Below, one piece after another: positions 43,791 to 53,695 of a DNA stretch of 64,000 nucleotides. The notes beneath the pieces are model-generated. The model ran no database searches. It saw only the letters and a list, made by a program, of their open reading frames with translations, and was not told the DNA's origin. The translations under genes and the position numbers were made by a program. The DNA comes from Cryoendolithus antarcticus (taxonomy: Eukaryota; Ascomycota; Dothideomycetes; Cladosporiales; Cladosporiaceae). Every line of letters starts with the position of its first letter. Position 1 is the first letter of the stretch. The stretch covers positions 62,001 to 126,000 of the forward strand of contig NAJO01000009.1 in NCBI GenBank assembly GCA_002077065.1, written 5' to 3'.

Positions 43791-45771
43791 ATGCCACGAA
43801 GACCAACAACAAGCGAGCGGACCGTGATTAGTCAAGCATGTGATCGATGTCGACGACGAAAAGCTCGATGCGCGACCCGTGGTGAGGCACGATGCGAGCG
43901 TTGCGACGAAGCCGGTCTCACCTGTACGTATGACATTCCTTCGCAGACACGGGGACCAAAGAAGCGGTAGGTTCCTTCTCACAAAGCAAGGTAGCGTAAG
44001 AATGCAAGTTCTGACGACGATCAGCCACGCCAACGCAGCGCAGGCGACTCCTGCTCAGGGATCTGCACCGTACACGCCTACGTCTTTCAGCCCAGGCAGT
44101 ACCGTGGCAAGCGATGAGACTGCAAATCGTTCGGGCGCGACAGCATCGCGCATGGGTATTGATGCCATCATCGATCACGACAGAAGTTCCTCCCTCACAG
44201 GTGTGTTTTCACCTCACACTCATGATGAGACGCAGACAAAGGGCTACGCGACGGACTGCATCTGTCCGCGTGGACTCATCCTCATGATGATGCACGACTT
44301 TCTGGAACGACTTTACGCGACGATACCGGTGCTACATCGACCATCGTTCCGTGATGCGTTGGCACGTAATCGAGACGGCGAGGATACAGTGTTCCTCGGA
44401 CTCCTCATAGCTATGTGCGCGACTGTAGTGGGCATCATGCCTAGCAAGTTCCGTCGATATCGCGAGCATGGTTTCGCCTTCGAGTCGCGCAAAGCCTTTG
44501 TTTTACACTGCTATTCGACATTGTCATCGATACGAGGTGTCGCTTACTTCGACGAGATAAGCTTCAACAAGTTTGCCATCTCATACCTAATGTAAACAAA
44601 ACCTCTGAGTCTCAGCAAGACGAAATTGAGCTAACAAGCAGATAAGGGACATCGCACTATTCCAGGCTGGACTCTACAACTTGAGTCGCATGGCGGAAGT
44701 GGAATGTATCCAACTTGGCCGACTTCTACACCTTCACAAGGTCGAAGAGTATGCTGGACTAAACCAGATCGAGACGCAGCTAAGGAAGAAGGGCTTTTGG
44801 ATGCTATTCTATAGCTTTGTGTCCGTTCAAGACAAAAACAATCCTCATAGACCTATCCACTGACAACGTCCAGTCACGCACAGGTGCAGAATCTCCGCAA
44901 GGAACGACTAATGTTCCTGGATCCACTCATGGTCGAGAACATGGATCCAGAAGCTCTAATGCCACTAGATGTCGACGACGAGAATATCTTCGAAAGCCAC
45001 ATTCTACCTAGACGCAATGACGAGCCCTGTCTCACTACAGGATACATTATTCACTCCCGGGTATTCTGGCTAGCCATTCACTCCTGGCAGAGTGAAGCGG
45101 GCGTTGAACACAGCAAGCCTTGCTATTGTGAGCAGACACGCGACAAGTCGAAGCGAGTGGACCACCTGACTCAACGTGTGTGCGATTTGAAGTACAGTCT
45201 GGACGCTCTACCTGCAGAACTCCGACCGTGGGCTTCGCAGCCCCATCGAGGCAACGAAGGTCCGCAGGCACATGACGCTGCTATGAGATTCTCGCAATTC
45301 GCCTCAATGCGAGCCAATCTACACGTCACACATCTGTGGCTGCAGAGCATCCTTCTCGACCAGATCGACTCGCTACTGCACGGCGAACCAGACGGGCTCG
45401 GCGAAGGGAAGCCACTAGCTACACTTTCGGCGCGCTGGACCGAACGTGAAGCCATCAGCTCACAGCTCTTGCACGTTCTCCACGCTATCTCTCCTGAGCA
45501 CATTGAGCCCAACGGTCTGCATTTGGCATACAAAGTCCGTGATGTGGCAGTTGGCTTATTGTCCTGCCCTTTCGAACCGCATGAGCCAGCTTTTGTACGG
45601 GCGGCGGAGTACGTAAGATCGTTCACTGCAGTATTGGCAACGCTAGATACGAGCGAGATCGTATCGACGACGAATCTACAAACTTGGATCGACACCGATC
45701 GGGAGCGAGGAAGGAAGGCTGATGTAGAGCGAGCGACAGGCATGGCTATGCACGGCTGGGATGGTGACTGA
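43791..45771 (+). CDS. Zn2Cys6 transcription factor
   Basis: There are four exons: 43791-43966, 44025-44591, 44647-44820 and 44874-45771, with introns of 58, 55 and 53 nt, giving 604 residues in phase. The N-terminal zinc cluster ACDRCRRRKARC plus ARCERCDEAGLTC has the six Cys of the fungal binuclear motif, followed by a basic linker (TRGPKKR). The middle region matches the fungal-specific transcription-factor domain: LILMMMHDFLERLYATIPVL, HRPSFRDALARN, FLGLLIAMCATVVGIMPSKF, NKFAISYLMDIALFQAGLYN, RKKGFWMLFYSFVHAQVQNL and FLDPLMV. The gene lies between the glucoamylase remnant and the GH3 beta-glucosidase/transporter pair, so control of sugar genes is a reasonable inference; the target is not known. 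Intact. Confidence 0.88.
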
Positions 45772-45877
45772 GCATCAAGGTGAAACAGTAAATCGGAAGT
45801 CATCAAGTCGATTACGCTGAATGAGTACATAAGGTCCAAAGGGGGTATCATGAGTACATCATATGCTCGCTGATATT

Positions 45878-48543
45878 CTATAGACCATTCCAGAAGGTCG
45901 TCTTCTGCACCTTCACCACCGCTTCTAGGAATTTACCCTCACTGCTCGTCCCAACCATTACCTTATATTCTCCAGCAGCGCTGCACCATCGGCCCTCCTT
46001 CTCCTCCCAATAGCTTGTCGCACGTACAAGATCAATGCTGGTTGCCGCCGCGGCTTTCTTCCCGGCTGCCAGGGGCACCTTGGTAAAGCCCTTGAGCTCC
46101 TTGACAGGTCGTCTGATAGGTGGTGATATGGGTGCAACGTAGATCTGCACAGTCTCTGCACCATCGTTCGAGCCCGTGTTGTGGACCGAGCACTTGATGA
46201 CAAGCTCGTTGTTGCTCTGTGGCTTGAGCTCTAGGTCCGACAGCTCGAACGTTGTATACGACAGTCCATGCCCGAAGGGAAACAGTGGCTCCACCTCCAT
46301 CTCTTCGTAGTAGCGGTACCCAACGTACACGTCTTCGCCGTAGAGGACGCGGCCTCCCTCAGATCGATAGTTGAGGTATGTTGGGTTGTCCTTGAGCTTC
46401 TTTGGGAACGTGAGTGGCAGCTTGCCCGATGGGTTCACAGCGCCGTATACAACGTCAGCGATAGCATGTCCCGTCTCATTGCCACCGTACCATGCTTGCA
46501 CGATAGCTTTGGCCTTGCTTGCCCATGGCATCGTGACGGGTGTGCCGCTTTGGACCACTACAATCGTGTTTGGATTTGCATCGAGCACTCTGGAGATGAG
46601 GTCGTCCGTGTGAGGGGGCAAGTCCATGTTTGGCCGATCCTCACCCTCCGATTCCCACTCACCACTGAGACCGGCGAATAGAATGGTCTGAGAAGTGGTC
46701 GAAGCAAGCTTTACAGCCGCTTCGATGGCAGCTTCTGGCTCGATATGCTTGCAGCCGCCGAATCGCAGACCACCGTGTCCGAAGTCGACTGTGCCAGCAC
46801 GTTTCAGAGTACTGGTCTTGTTGCAGCCCCATTGCAGTGTGATGTGATAGCTCTGTCCGGCCTTGAGGTGTATGCGAGCCTTCTCTTCGACTGTGCCGGT
46901 GCCAAGGAAGCTGGTCCCAGATCGCTGGTTCTTGACATTGGAAATGAATAGGTTATCATCAATGAAAAGCTCAGCGGTGCCGCAGACAGCTAGACCGAAG
47001 TCATAGTCTCCTGACTCTTCAGGTGTAAAGATGCCTTCGGACTCAGCATACCAGACAGATTGCAAGCCAGGGACGTCATAATCCACGAAGAAGATGTTCG
47101 AGTCGTTGAGCACCTTCGTTTCCAGCGCCTTGCGGTCTTTGACTGTGGACGGCTCGTTGTATGTGCGCACTGTGAATCCAGGCTGATTGTCTACGGTGCG
47201 GAGGACTTTGCCAAGTTGAGGGAGCATTTGGTGTCCGTATGCACCCTGGGCAAAGTCGACATCGGCCTTCGCTTGAGCAGTGATGCCCTCAAATGGTGTG
47301 ACGGCGCGGTAGGCGTTGAGTGAGGCACTGCCGCCGCCGCAGTAAGTTGCGATCTTGGCGTTGGGTCCTATGACTGCGATGCGCTTGTCATTCTTCAGTG
47401 GCAGAACATCATCGTTGTTCTTCAGCAGGACGATGGACTTTGCAGCTACCTCGCGCAGGAAAGCCTGATCCTCTGGACGATTGAGCTCCTCCTCAGGCGC
47501 ATCTTCCGGGACACCTGAGGCACTTGCCGCCTTGATGAGGTCTAAGACAGCACGTACACGCTCGTCGAGCTCTGACATCCGGACTTTGTTCGATTGCACT
47601 GCATGCGTGAGGGCCTTGCCTCGCCATCTGGTTGGTCCCGGCATCTCGAGATCGAGACCAGCTTGCACGGCTTCCGACGTGCTGTATGTACCAAACCTGA
47701 AAGGGTATCAGCTTAGCCTCGGGAGGTATTTGTTTGGGCCACCCACCAGTCAGACATGACCAAGCCTTTCCAGCCCCATTCGCCTCGCAAGATGTCCTGA
47801 AGCAGGTCTGCCCGCTCAGCGCAGTGAGTGCCATTCAATCGATTGTATGCTGTCATAATAGCGCCCGGTGATGACAATTTGATGGCGATCTGAAATGGCA
47901 GCAAGTATATCTCACGCAGAGCTCGCTTTGTGACGATCGAGCTGACGGCCATACGCTCATGCTCCTGGTCGTTGCATACGAAGTGCTTGGGCGTTGCAAT
48001 GATGTCTCTCTCTTGCAAACCTTTGCAATAGAAGCCAGCCAAGGTACCAGAAAGCAAAGGGTCCTCAGAGAATGACTCGAAGCCACGACCACCTAAAGGG
48101 CCTCGCTGAATGTTGATGGTGGGTCCGAGTACTACATGTGCTCCCTTTGCCTTGGCTTCATCGGCGAGCAGGTGGCCGATGCGTTGGGCCAGGTCTTTGT
48201 CGAAGGTGGCACCAATGGCAGTCCCGCAGGGTAGACATGCTGAAGGGGTGCTGCCGTAGAACTTCGTGCCTCGAAGTCCGTTGGGTCCGTCCGAGAGTCT
48301 GACGGACGGGATGCGTAATCTAGGAACCGCTGTAGTATGCCAGAAGTCCTTACCTGAGTTCACCAGTCAGTCAAAAGCCGGAACGGCGCCGATGTTGTGG
48401 GGGTACAGACCAGCCAGCAGAGATGACTTCTCCTCGAGTGTGAGCTCTTTGATCAATAGTTCAGTGTCGAATTCGTCGTCGATGAGCTTCTTCTGCATTG
48501 ATTTCACCCCGGGTAAAGGCGAATCGTCCATGAAAGGCGCCAT
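45878..48543 (-). CDS. Intracellular GH3 beta-glucosidase with PA14 domain
   Basis: Three exons (48411-48543, 47748-48353 with the donor at the 47747/47748 boundary, and 45878-47696) with introns of about 57 and 50 nt give 852 residues. It hydrolyses terminal beta-D-glucosyl bonds. The GH3 N-domain starts [18 protein letters not shown] and [16 protein letters not shown]. The nucleophile Asp lies in [17 protein letters not shown] and [12 protein letters not shown] marks the substrate site. The second domain has [11 protein letters not shown] and [13 protein letters not shown]. Between them a PA14 domain ([20 protein letters not shown]) is inserted, as in fungal beta-glucosidase I and the yeast BglI type. 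The C-terminus is fibronectin-III-like ([20 protein letters not shown]). No signal peptide is visible at [12 protein letters not shown], so the enzyme is cytosolic. It is divergent from the MFS transporter. Confidence 0.93.
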
Positions 48544-49656
48544 CTTCAGGCTGAAATGACGAAGAAATATGAGAGTGAAAGTGCGAGGGAGTTGAAGTTC
48601 TCTTCGTCTCATGCAGATGTGTCGACTTATGAGCAGTCGTCAGCTTTCCCAGTTGTCACGACCTCCGCCTCTCGACCGGCTGAGCGCGATCCGATCAAGA
48701 CCTTCTGGTCACTCATGTGGATACCAAGAATTGGCGATTCTCGTGCTCTTCGGCAAGACGCCCCGTCCATGCGGGAGACCAGCGCCTACTCTCGAGCATT
48801 GGCGACCACCCCATGGGCGCCTCGGTGGGGTTGAGGCGTGGAGATCACCTCAATGACTACACGGTAGCTGGAGCCGCAATTCTCCATCGACACGACAGCC
48901 AAGACTCTGAGGAACATTGGCCCGTCGGTAGAGACCTCACGAACAGAAGCCGGCAAAGCCCGAGAACAGTTGCAGTGAGCTGGCATTGTGAGCCCAGGGC
49001 CAGACCTTTCGGACTTCCCCACCGATGGCCGTCGAAAGAGAGGTGTTTCTCCTACCATTTTCTCCGTTAGCTGCGTGCGGAGAGAAGCTTAGCACTGTCA
49101 ATTACAAGCGGCATCGGTTACGGGATGTATTGTTGATATTTGGCTTCGCTCACGTGATCAGAAGTCCAGATTTGGCAGGTGCGGCTGGAATTGACGGGCG
49201 TTGAGCGCATCCTGCAGTCAGTACTTCTCAGCCTATCCATCTTTTCTCGCACCAGTTGAGCAGACGGTAGGTAAGTGTGGATCTCCATCCCCTTCCGACG
49301 TTGAACCTTCGCGTAGCTCTGGACTGCAAGTGCATCGCAAACGCGCCACCCGGAGCTTCGCCAGCGATGGATTCCTCGAAGGGCTCACCCGTCCAAGATC
49401 TCCAAGACACGCGAGAGTGGATTCGTGGAGTCGTGGAGAGATTTCATGGGGGGCACGACCGCGTGAAAACGACATCCGGGCGGAAAGCAGGCCCTACCGC
49501 CGGTCAACGGAGCACTTCGAGACTGGAGGTGCGAGTATAAGGACTCTTGTCTCGACCATTACGATCTGCAGAAGCTCTCACAAGATCATCTACATCAAGC
49601 CTTCGCGTTTCCGCTGCCACTCTTCCTCAAGATCAAGCCTTCCTCGACTCGAGATC
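48544..49656. promoter_or_regulatory. Divergent promoter region of GH3 beta-glucosidase and sugar transporter
   Basis: This 1.1 kb separates two divergently transcribed sugar genes and should carry shared control sites. Two matches to the CreA carbon-repressor motif SYGGRG are seen (GTGGGG at 48825-48830, CTGGAG at 49523-49528), which is not more than chance would give. A TATA-like TATAAG begins at 49536, about 120 nt before the transporter ATG. The frames inside (such as 49201-49656) are leader or noise. Confidence 0.4.
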
Positions 49657-51398
49657 ATGGGCGCCAGTGCCGTGGCCACCCAACAGGCAGTCGGCAGTGA
49701 TCTGTTGGCTGTCCTTCCCAACGATGGTCGCAAATGGTATCAACGAGGTCATATCGTCTACCTCCAATTCTGCCTCTTCTCCCTGATTATGTTCTCCTCC
49801 GCCAACGGGTACGACGGATCATTGATGAACGGCATACAAGCACTGGACCAGTGGCATGAGTTCATGGACATGCCCACTGGAGCATGGCTGGGGTTCATCA
49901 ATGCGGTTTACTGGGTAAGTCTCTACAGGTCTCGCAAAACCTATTGATGCACTTGCATAAAAGCTAACAAGCTTAGCTCGGCAATGGCATCACTTGTTGC
50001 TTCACACCATACATCAATAACAAGTACGGCCGAAAGCTCCTTGTCTACATCGGCTACATCTTCATGGCACTCGGTATAGCACTATGCGCGAGTGACAAGC
50101 CAATCGGTTTCGTCCTCTCCCGATTCTTTGTCGGCTGCGCGTCGGCCTGCTGGGCCAATGTCGTCCCTCTTCTCATCAACGAGATCGCGTACCCGACGCA
50201 TCGCGGTATTGCCAGCGCGCTCTTCAACTGCGGCTGGTACGTGGGTGGTACCGTCGCCGCCTTCATCACCTTTGGCACTCGCAATATGGCTAATGACTGG
50301 AGCTGGAGAATACCTACCATTCTCCAGGTCCTGATTCCCGTTCTTATTCTGCCCGGTCTGATTCTCTCACCGCAATCCCCTCGATGGCTCATGTCCGTTG
50401 ACCGCCACGAGGAAGCCAGGGCCATGCTCGAGAAGTGGCATGCAGGAGGCGACAAGGACTCGCTACTCGTGAATTACGAGATGATCGAGATCTCTGAGAC
50501 CATTCGGATCGAGAAGGAAGCCCACAGCAGCGCCAGCTACGCCGAGATGTTCAAGACTCCAGGCATGCGACACAGGCTGTGGATCACCCTCACCGTGGCG
50601 GTCTTCGCGCAGTGGGCAGGTAACGGCGTTGTCAGCTACTACCTCAGTCTCGTGCTGGACACCGTGGGAGTCACCTCGGTCACCGATCAGACACTCATAG
50701 CAGTCGGCATCAACATCTGGAACTTGATCTTCAGTGTTACGGCAGCCTTCATGGTAGATCGTCTAGGCCGTCGATTCTTGTTCTTGGCATCCTCTGCCAT
50801 CATGTTCGTGGGTTTCGTCACCGTCACTGGACTGTCTGGCTCTTTCGCTGCGAGCGGAAACGCTGCAACTGGCATTGCTGTCATTCCATTCCTCTTCGTG
50901 TTCTTTGCCGGCTACGACATTGCTCTGTAAGTCTTGCGGCCTCAATATTTGCAATGCACTAGCTGACTGAATGCGTAGCACCCCGTTGATTATCAGCTAC
51001 ACTTGCGAGATCTGGCCATACCGATTGAGAAGTCGCGGTCTGACTGTCGCTCTCGTCACGACCGTCATTGCGATCTTCTTCAACACCTTTGTGAACCCGA
51101 GTGAGTACTCCAGATGCTGCATTCACCAAACTCCATGCTGATGAATCCACTAGTCGCCCTAGAAGCCATCGGCTGGAAGTACTACTTCGTCTTCCTCATC
51201 GTGATCGTCACAATGGCTATTACAGTCTACTTCACATACCCCGAAACCAGAGGCCATACGCTCGAGCAGATGGCTGTGGTGTTCGAAGGACGCGACGCTG
51301 ACGTAGCCGAACCCGCCGAGACAGTCTTTCGCAGTGCGAGTGTCGTGTCGGGGAAGGAGAAGACTGCTCATGTGAGCACGCACGAAGAGAAAGTATAG
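49657..51398 (+). CDS. MFS sugar transporter (hexose/disaccharide permease type)
   Basis: There are four exons: 49657-49914, 49977-50926, 50979-51100 and 51154-51398, with introns of 62, 52 and 53 nt, giving 524 residues and twelve predicted membrane spans. Motifs of the fungal sugar-porter family appear in order: SSANGYDGSLMNGIQALDQW after span 1, INNKYGRKLL (the GRK loop motif), RFFVGCASACWANVVPLLIN, NEIAYPTHRGIASALFNCGW, SPQSPRWLMSVDRHEEARAM (PESPRWL variant), MVDRLGRRFLFL and YFTYPETRGHTLEQM (PETKG variant). The substrate is not settled by sequence; the subfamily includes hexose and lactose/cellobiose permeases. Its divergent partner is a cytosolic beta-glucosidase, which fits import of an intact beta-disaccharide. 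Confidence 0.92.
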
Positions 51399-51788
51399 TT
51401 TCCAGATACTGAGAGATGCAGGTTATAGACTGAGTGGACGCGTGTTGCGCAGAGCCGCTGTATATATGACTCGAACACTTTCATCGCTGAAGGTTCTCCC
51501 GTGGCATGACATACCTTAGTATCTAGCTAGTCTGATATTTTGATTGTACTGATAGACTACACGCAGGGGCCAAAAGTCAAGGCGTCAATTTAAGGTTTCG
51601 GCTCGGAAGCTCTCATGTCCGGTTGCTGTGCGCGCCCTCCTGCACAACAATCAAATCGCCCAGAACATACACAAGTGGAGATGATCCACACTCCATGAAC
51701 CAACGCCTAGCTGCATGAACCTAACACTCCCCATATCGATACCATCATCGGTCGGCCATTCATCGCACTAGACTACCTCAAGTCAGCA
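51399..51788. other. Intergenic region between transporter and cdc14-like gene
   Basis: About 0.4 kb holding the transporter 3' end and the promoter of the next gene. Nothing is recognised. Confidence 0.5.
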
Positions 51789-52729
51789 ATGGACGCTCTT
51801 CTTTCACTAGCATTCGACAACATCTCTTCCCGCGAGGCGTTGAAGATCCGCAAAGGTCTACGACAGATCGAAGGGCTACTGGCGCAGATATGTTTGGCGC
51901 AAAGTAAACCTCGGTCGCCGAAGAAGAGAGCGCAGGCGGAGCATGATGGGCAGCGAGGCCACGCAAAGGGGCTGAGTGATCTGAGGGAGGATGCGGCGTT
52001 TCGGGAGTTCTTCAGATTGCAAGAAGGGTTTCAATGCAATGGTACGCGATGCCAGATGGGAGGGATATGCTGAATTGCTTGCTGACACATGTGATAGTCG
52101 CATCACGACTGCTGTCAACTCTCGAACGCCTCCTCGGTTTCCCACCCTCTTCGCAGAACGACCTCGTTATCCTCTCAACCCTAGACCTCATCCAAGGTCT
52201 CCTCATCCTCCACCCACCTTCTCGCGCCCTCTTTAGTCGCGAAGACTATCTCAACATCCTTCTCGATCTCCTTGATAGCGCAAATCCTCCCGCAGTCCAA
52301 AGCGCATCGCTGCTAGTCCTCATGACAGCAATGCTGGAGAATCCACGGAACATGCGCACATTTGAGTCAATCGACGGACTACTCACAGTGACATCGCTCT
52401 ACAAGACCCGGAGCACAAGCCGGGACGTCCGATTACGAGCGATGGAGTTCTTGTACCTCTACCTCATGCCCGAAGTCGGATCGCAGAAGGCTAGCAGCGC
52501 GCCAAACGCCATTGGGCTGCAGAGGAGTCCAAGTAAGCTAGCTGCGCTGAGCGGACATGCCAGGACGCACTCGAGAGACAGTGGCAATGCAATGGACCTG
52601 GACGAGGACGATACTGGGATCAGGAGCATGGAGGAGAAGCAGAAGGCGCTTGCACAGTTCTTGGACAATGTACCGGAGCTGGTACATGGGCTGAGAGAAG
52701 GCGGCATGCTGAATGCAAGCGGTGGGTGA
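51789..52729 (+). CDS. Septation initiation network protein Cdc14 (S. pombe type, kinase partner)
   Basis: This homolog of fission-yeast Cdc14 is the binding partner of Sid1 kinase in the septation initiation network; it is not the Cdc14 phosphatase. Exons 51789-52041 and 52098-52729, with a 56-nt intron (phase 1), give 294 residues. Visible: an N-terminal helical part (ALKIRKGLRQIEGLLAQICL), the conserved hydrophobic core (LLSTLERLLGFPPSSQNDLV, LDLIQGLLILHPPSRALFSR, LLDLLDSANPPAVQSASLLV), ENPRNMRTFESIDGL, and a C-terminal segment EKQKALAQFLDNVPELVHGL. A Ser-rich linker with LDEDD precedes the last helix. The assignment rests on remembered family patterns. Intact. Confidence 0.85.
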
Positions 52730-53695
52730 TCTGCATAGTGGGCTTGCTTGACGAGTGTTACCTATGCACTTGTTGGTGGGGACTTTCGTATGTCATCGAT
52801 GTTGATTTGGAGGAGCATGCTGCGTTCGTTGGAGCTTTGGGTGGGATCTGCTTGGAGACTGACGGGCTGTCTCAATGCGTGGAGTTTGGGGAAGGCAACG
52901 CACTGGCTGCGTGCTGGATTACTTGCATGATACCGAGTGGGTGAGGAACAGGTCCTGGTAGTGATTTCAGCGATTTGCACGGCCGTACAGCGCATAATGC
53001 ATTGGCTCAAGTACCACCAACATCTGCAAGCGCTGAGTTCTACTTGAGTGCATGTGATATATGCCGGAGATCGTGACAGGCCTAGGCTGAAGGTCATAAT
53101 CTAGAAGAGACCATTACGTGCAACATGTACACGTAGTATGGTGTTGCGTGCACAACATTACTGAACTCATGGATTGCATTAAGAGATGGGAAGCAATCGT
53201 GTGCACTTGCTGTGGCAGTGGAGGCTCTCAGCCCTACGAAACATGCCTGGCTCGATGCGTACTAGCGTGATTTGCCCACGACAACATAAGCGCCGGCGAC
53301 CAAACCTCACTTCCTCCACGCACTCCCAGCCAATACATCTCCTATGCACATGCAATAGCATCAGAGCATGGCGCGTAAGGCCAACGACGGCATGACGCGC
53401 CCGTTAGCGAACGACGTCGCTGGCGGCTACGGTGCATCGAGTGCCTGGTATACACAATCTCTCCTCTGCCCTGTAGTCTGCTTCCTCGTTTCCTTAGGTG
53501 CTCTATCGCGATATACTGACGAATTTCCTTGCGTGTTTCCTTATCGATTTCGTATTTGGTGTCTTTCTTCGGCATAATTGATTTATAGACCGCTGCTGGT
53601 TCAGCGCTGTGGGATTCTGAGTAAAAGAGAAGGGACAAGATCGATACCAGGACGGAATATCTCTCTGGGTGCGCGTTGACCAAGTATACGGCGAT
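52730..53695. other. Intergenic region upstream of the CFEM gene
   Basis: About 1 kb. A short minus-strand frame starting at 53572 (MPKKDTKYEIDKETRKEI) and the plus frame at 53368 are noted but show no domain. A missing first exon with a signal peptide for the CFEM gene could lie here. Confidence 0.4.

Noticed and set aside
48544..49656. CreA sites in the divergent GH3/transporter promoter
   Set aside because: Two SYGGRG matches in 1.1 kb is about what chance gives; not called as sites.
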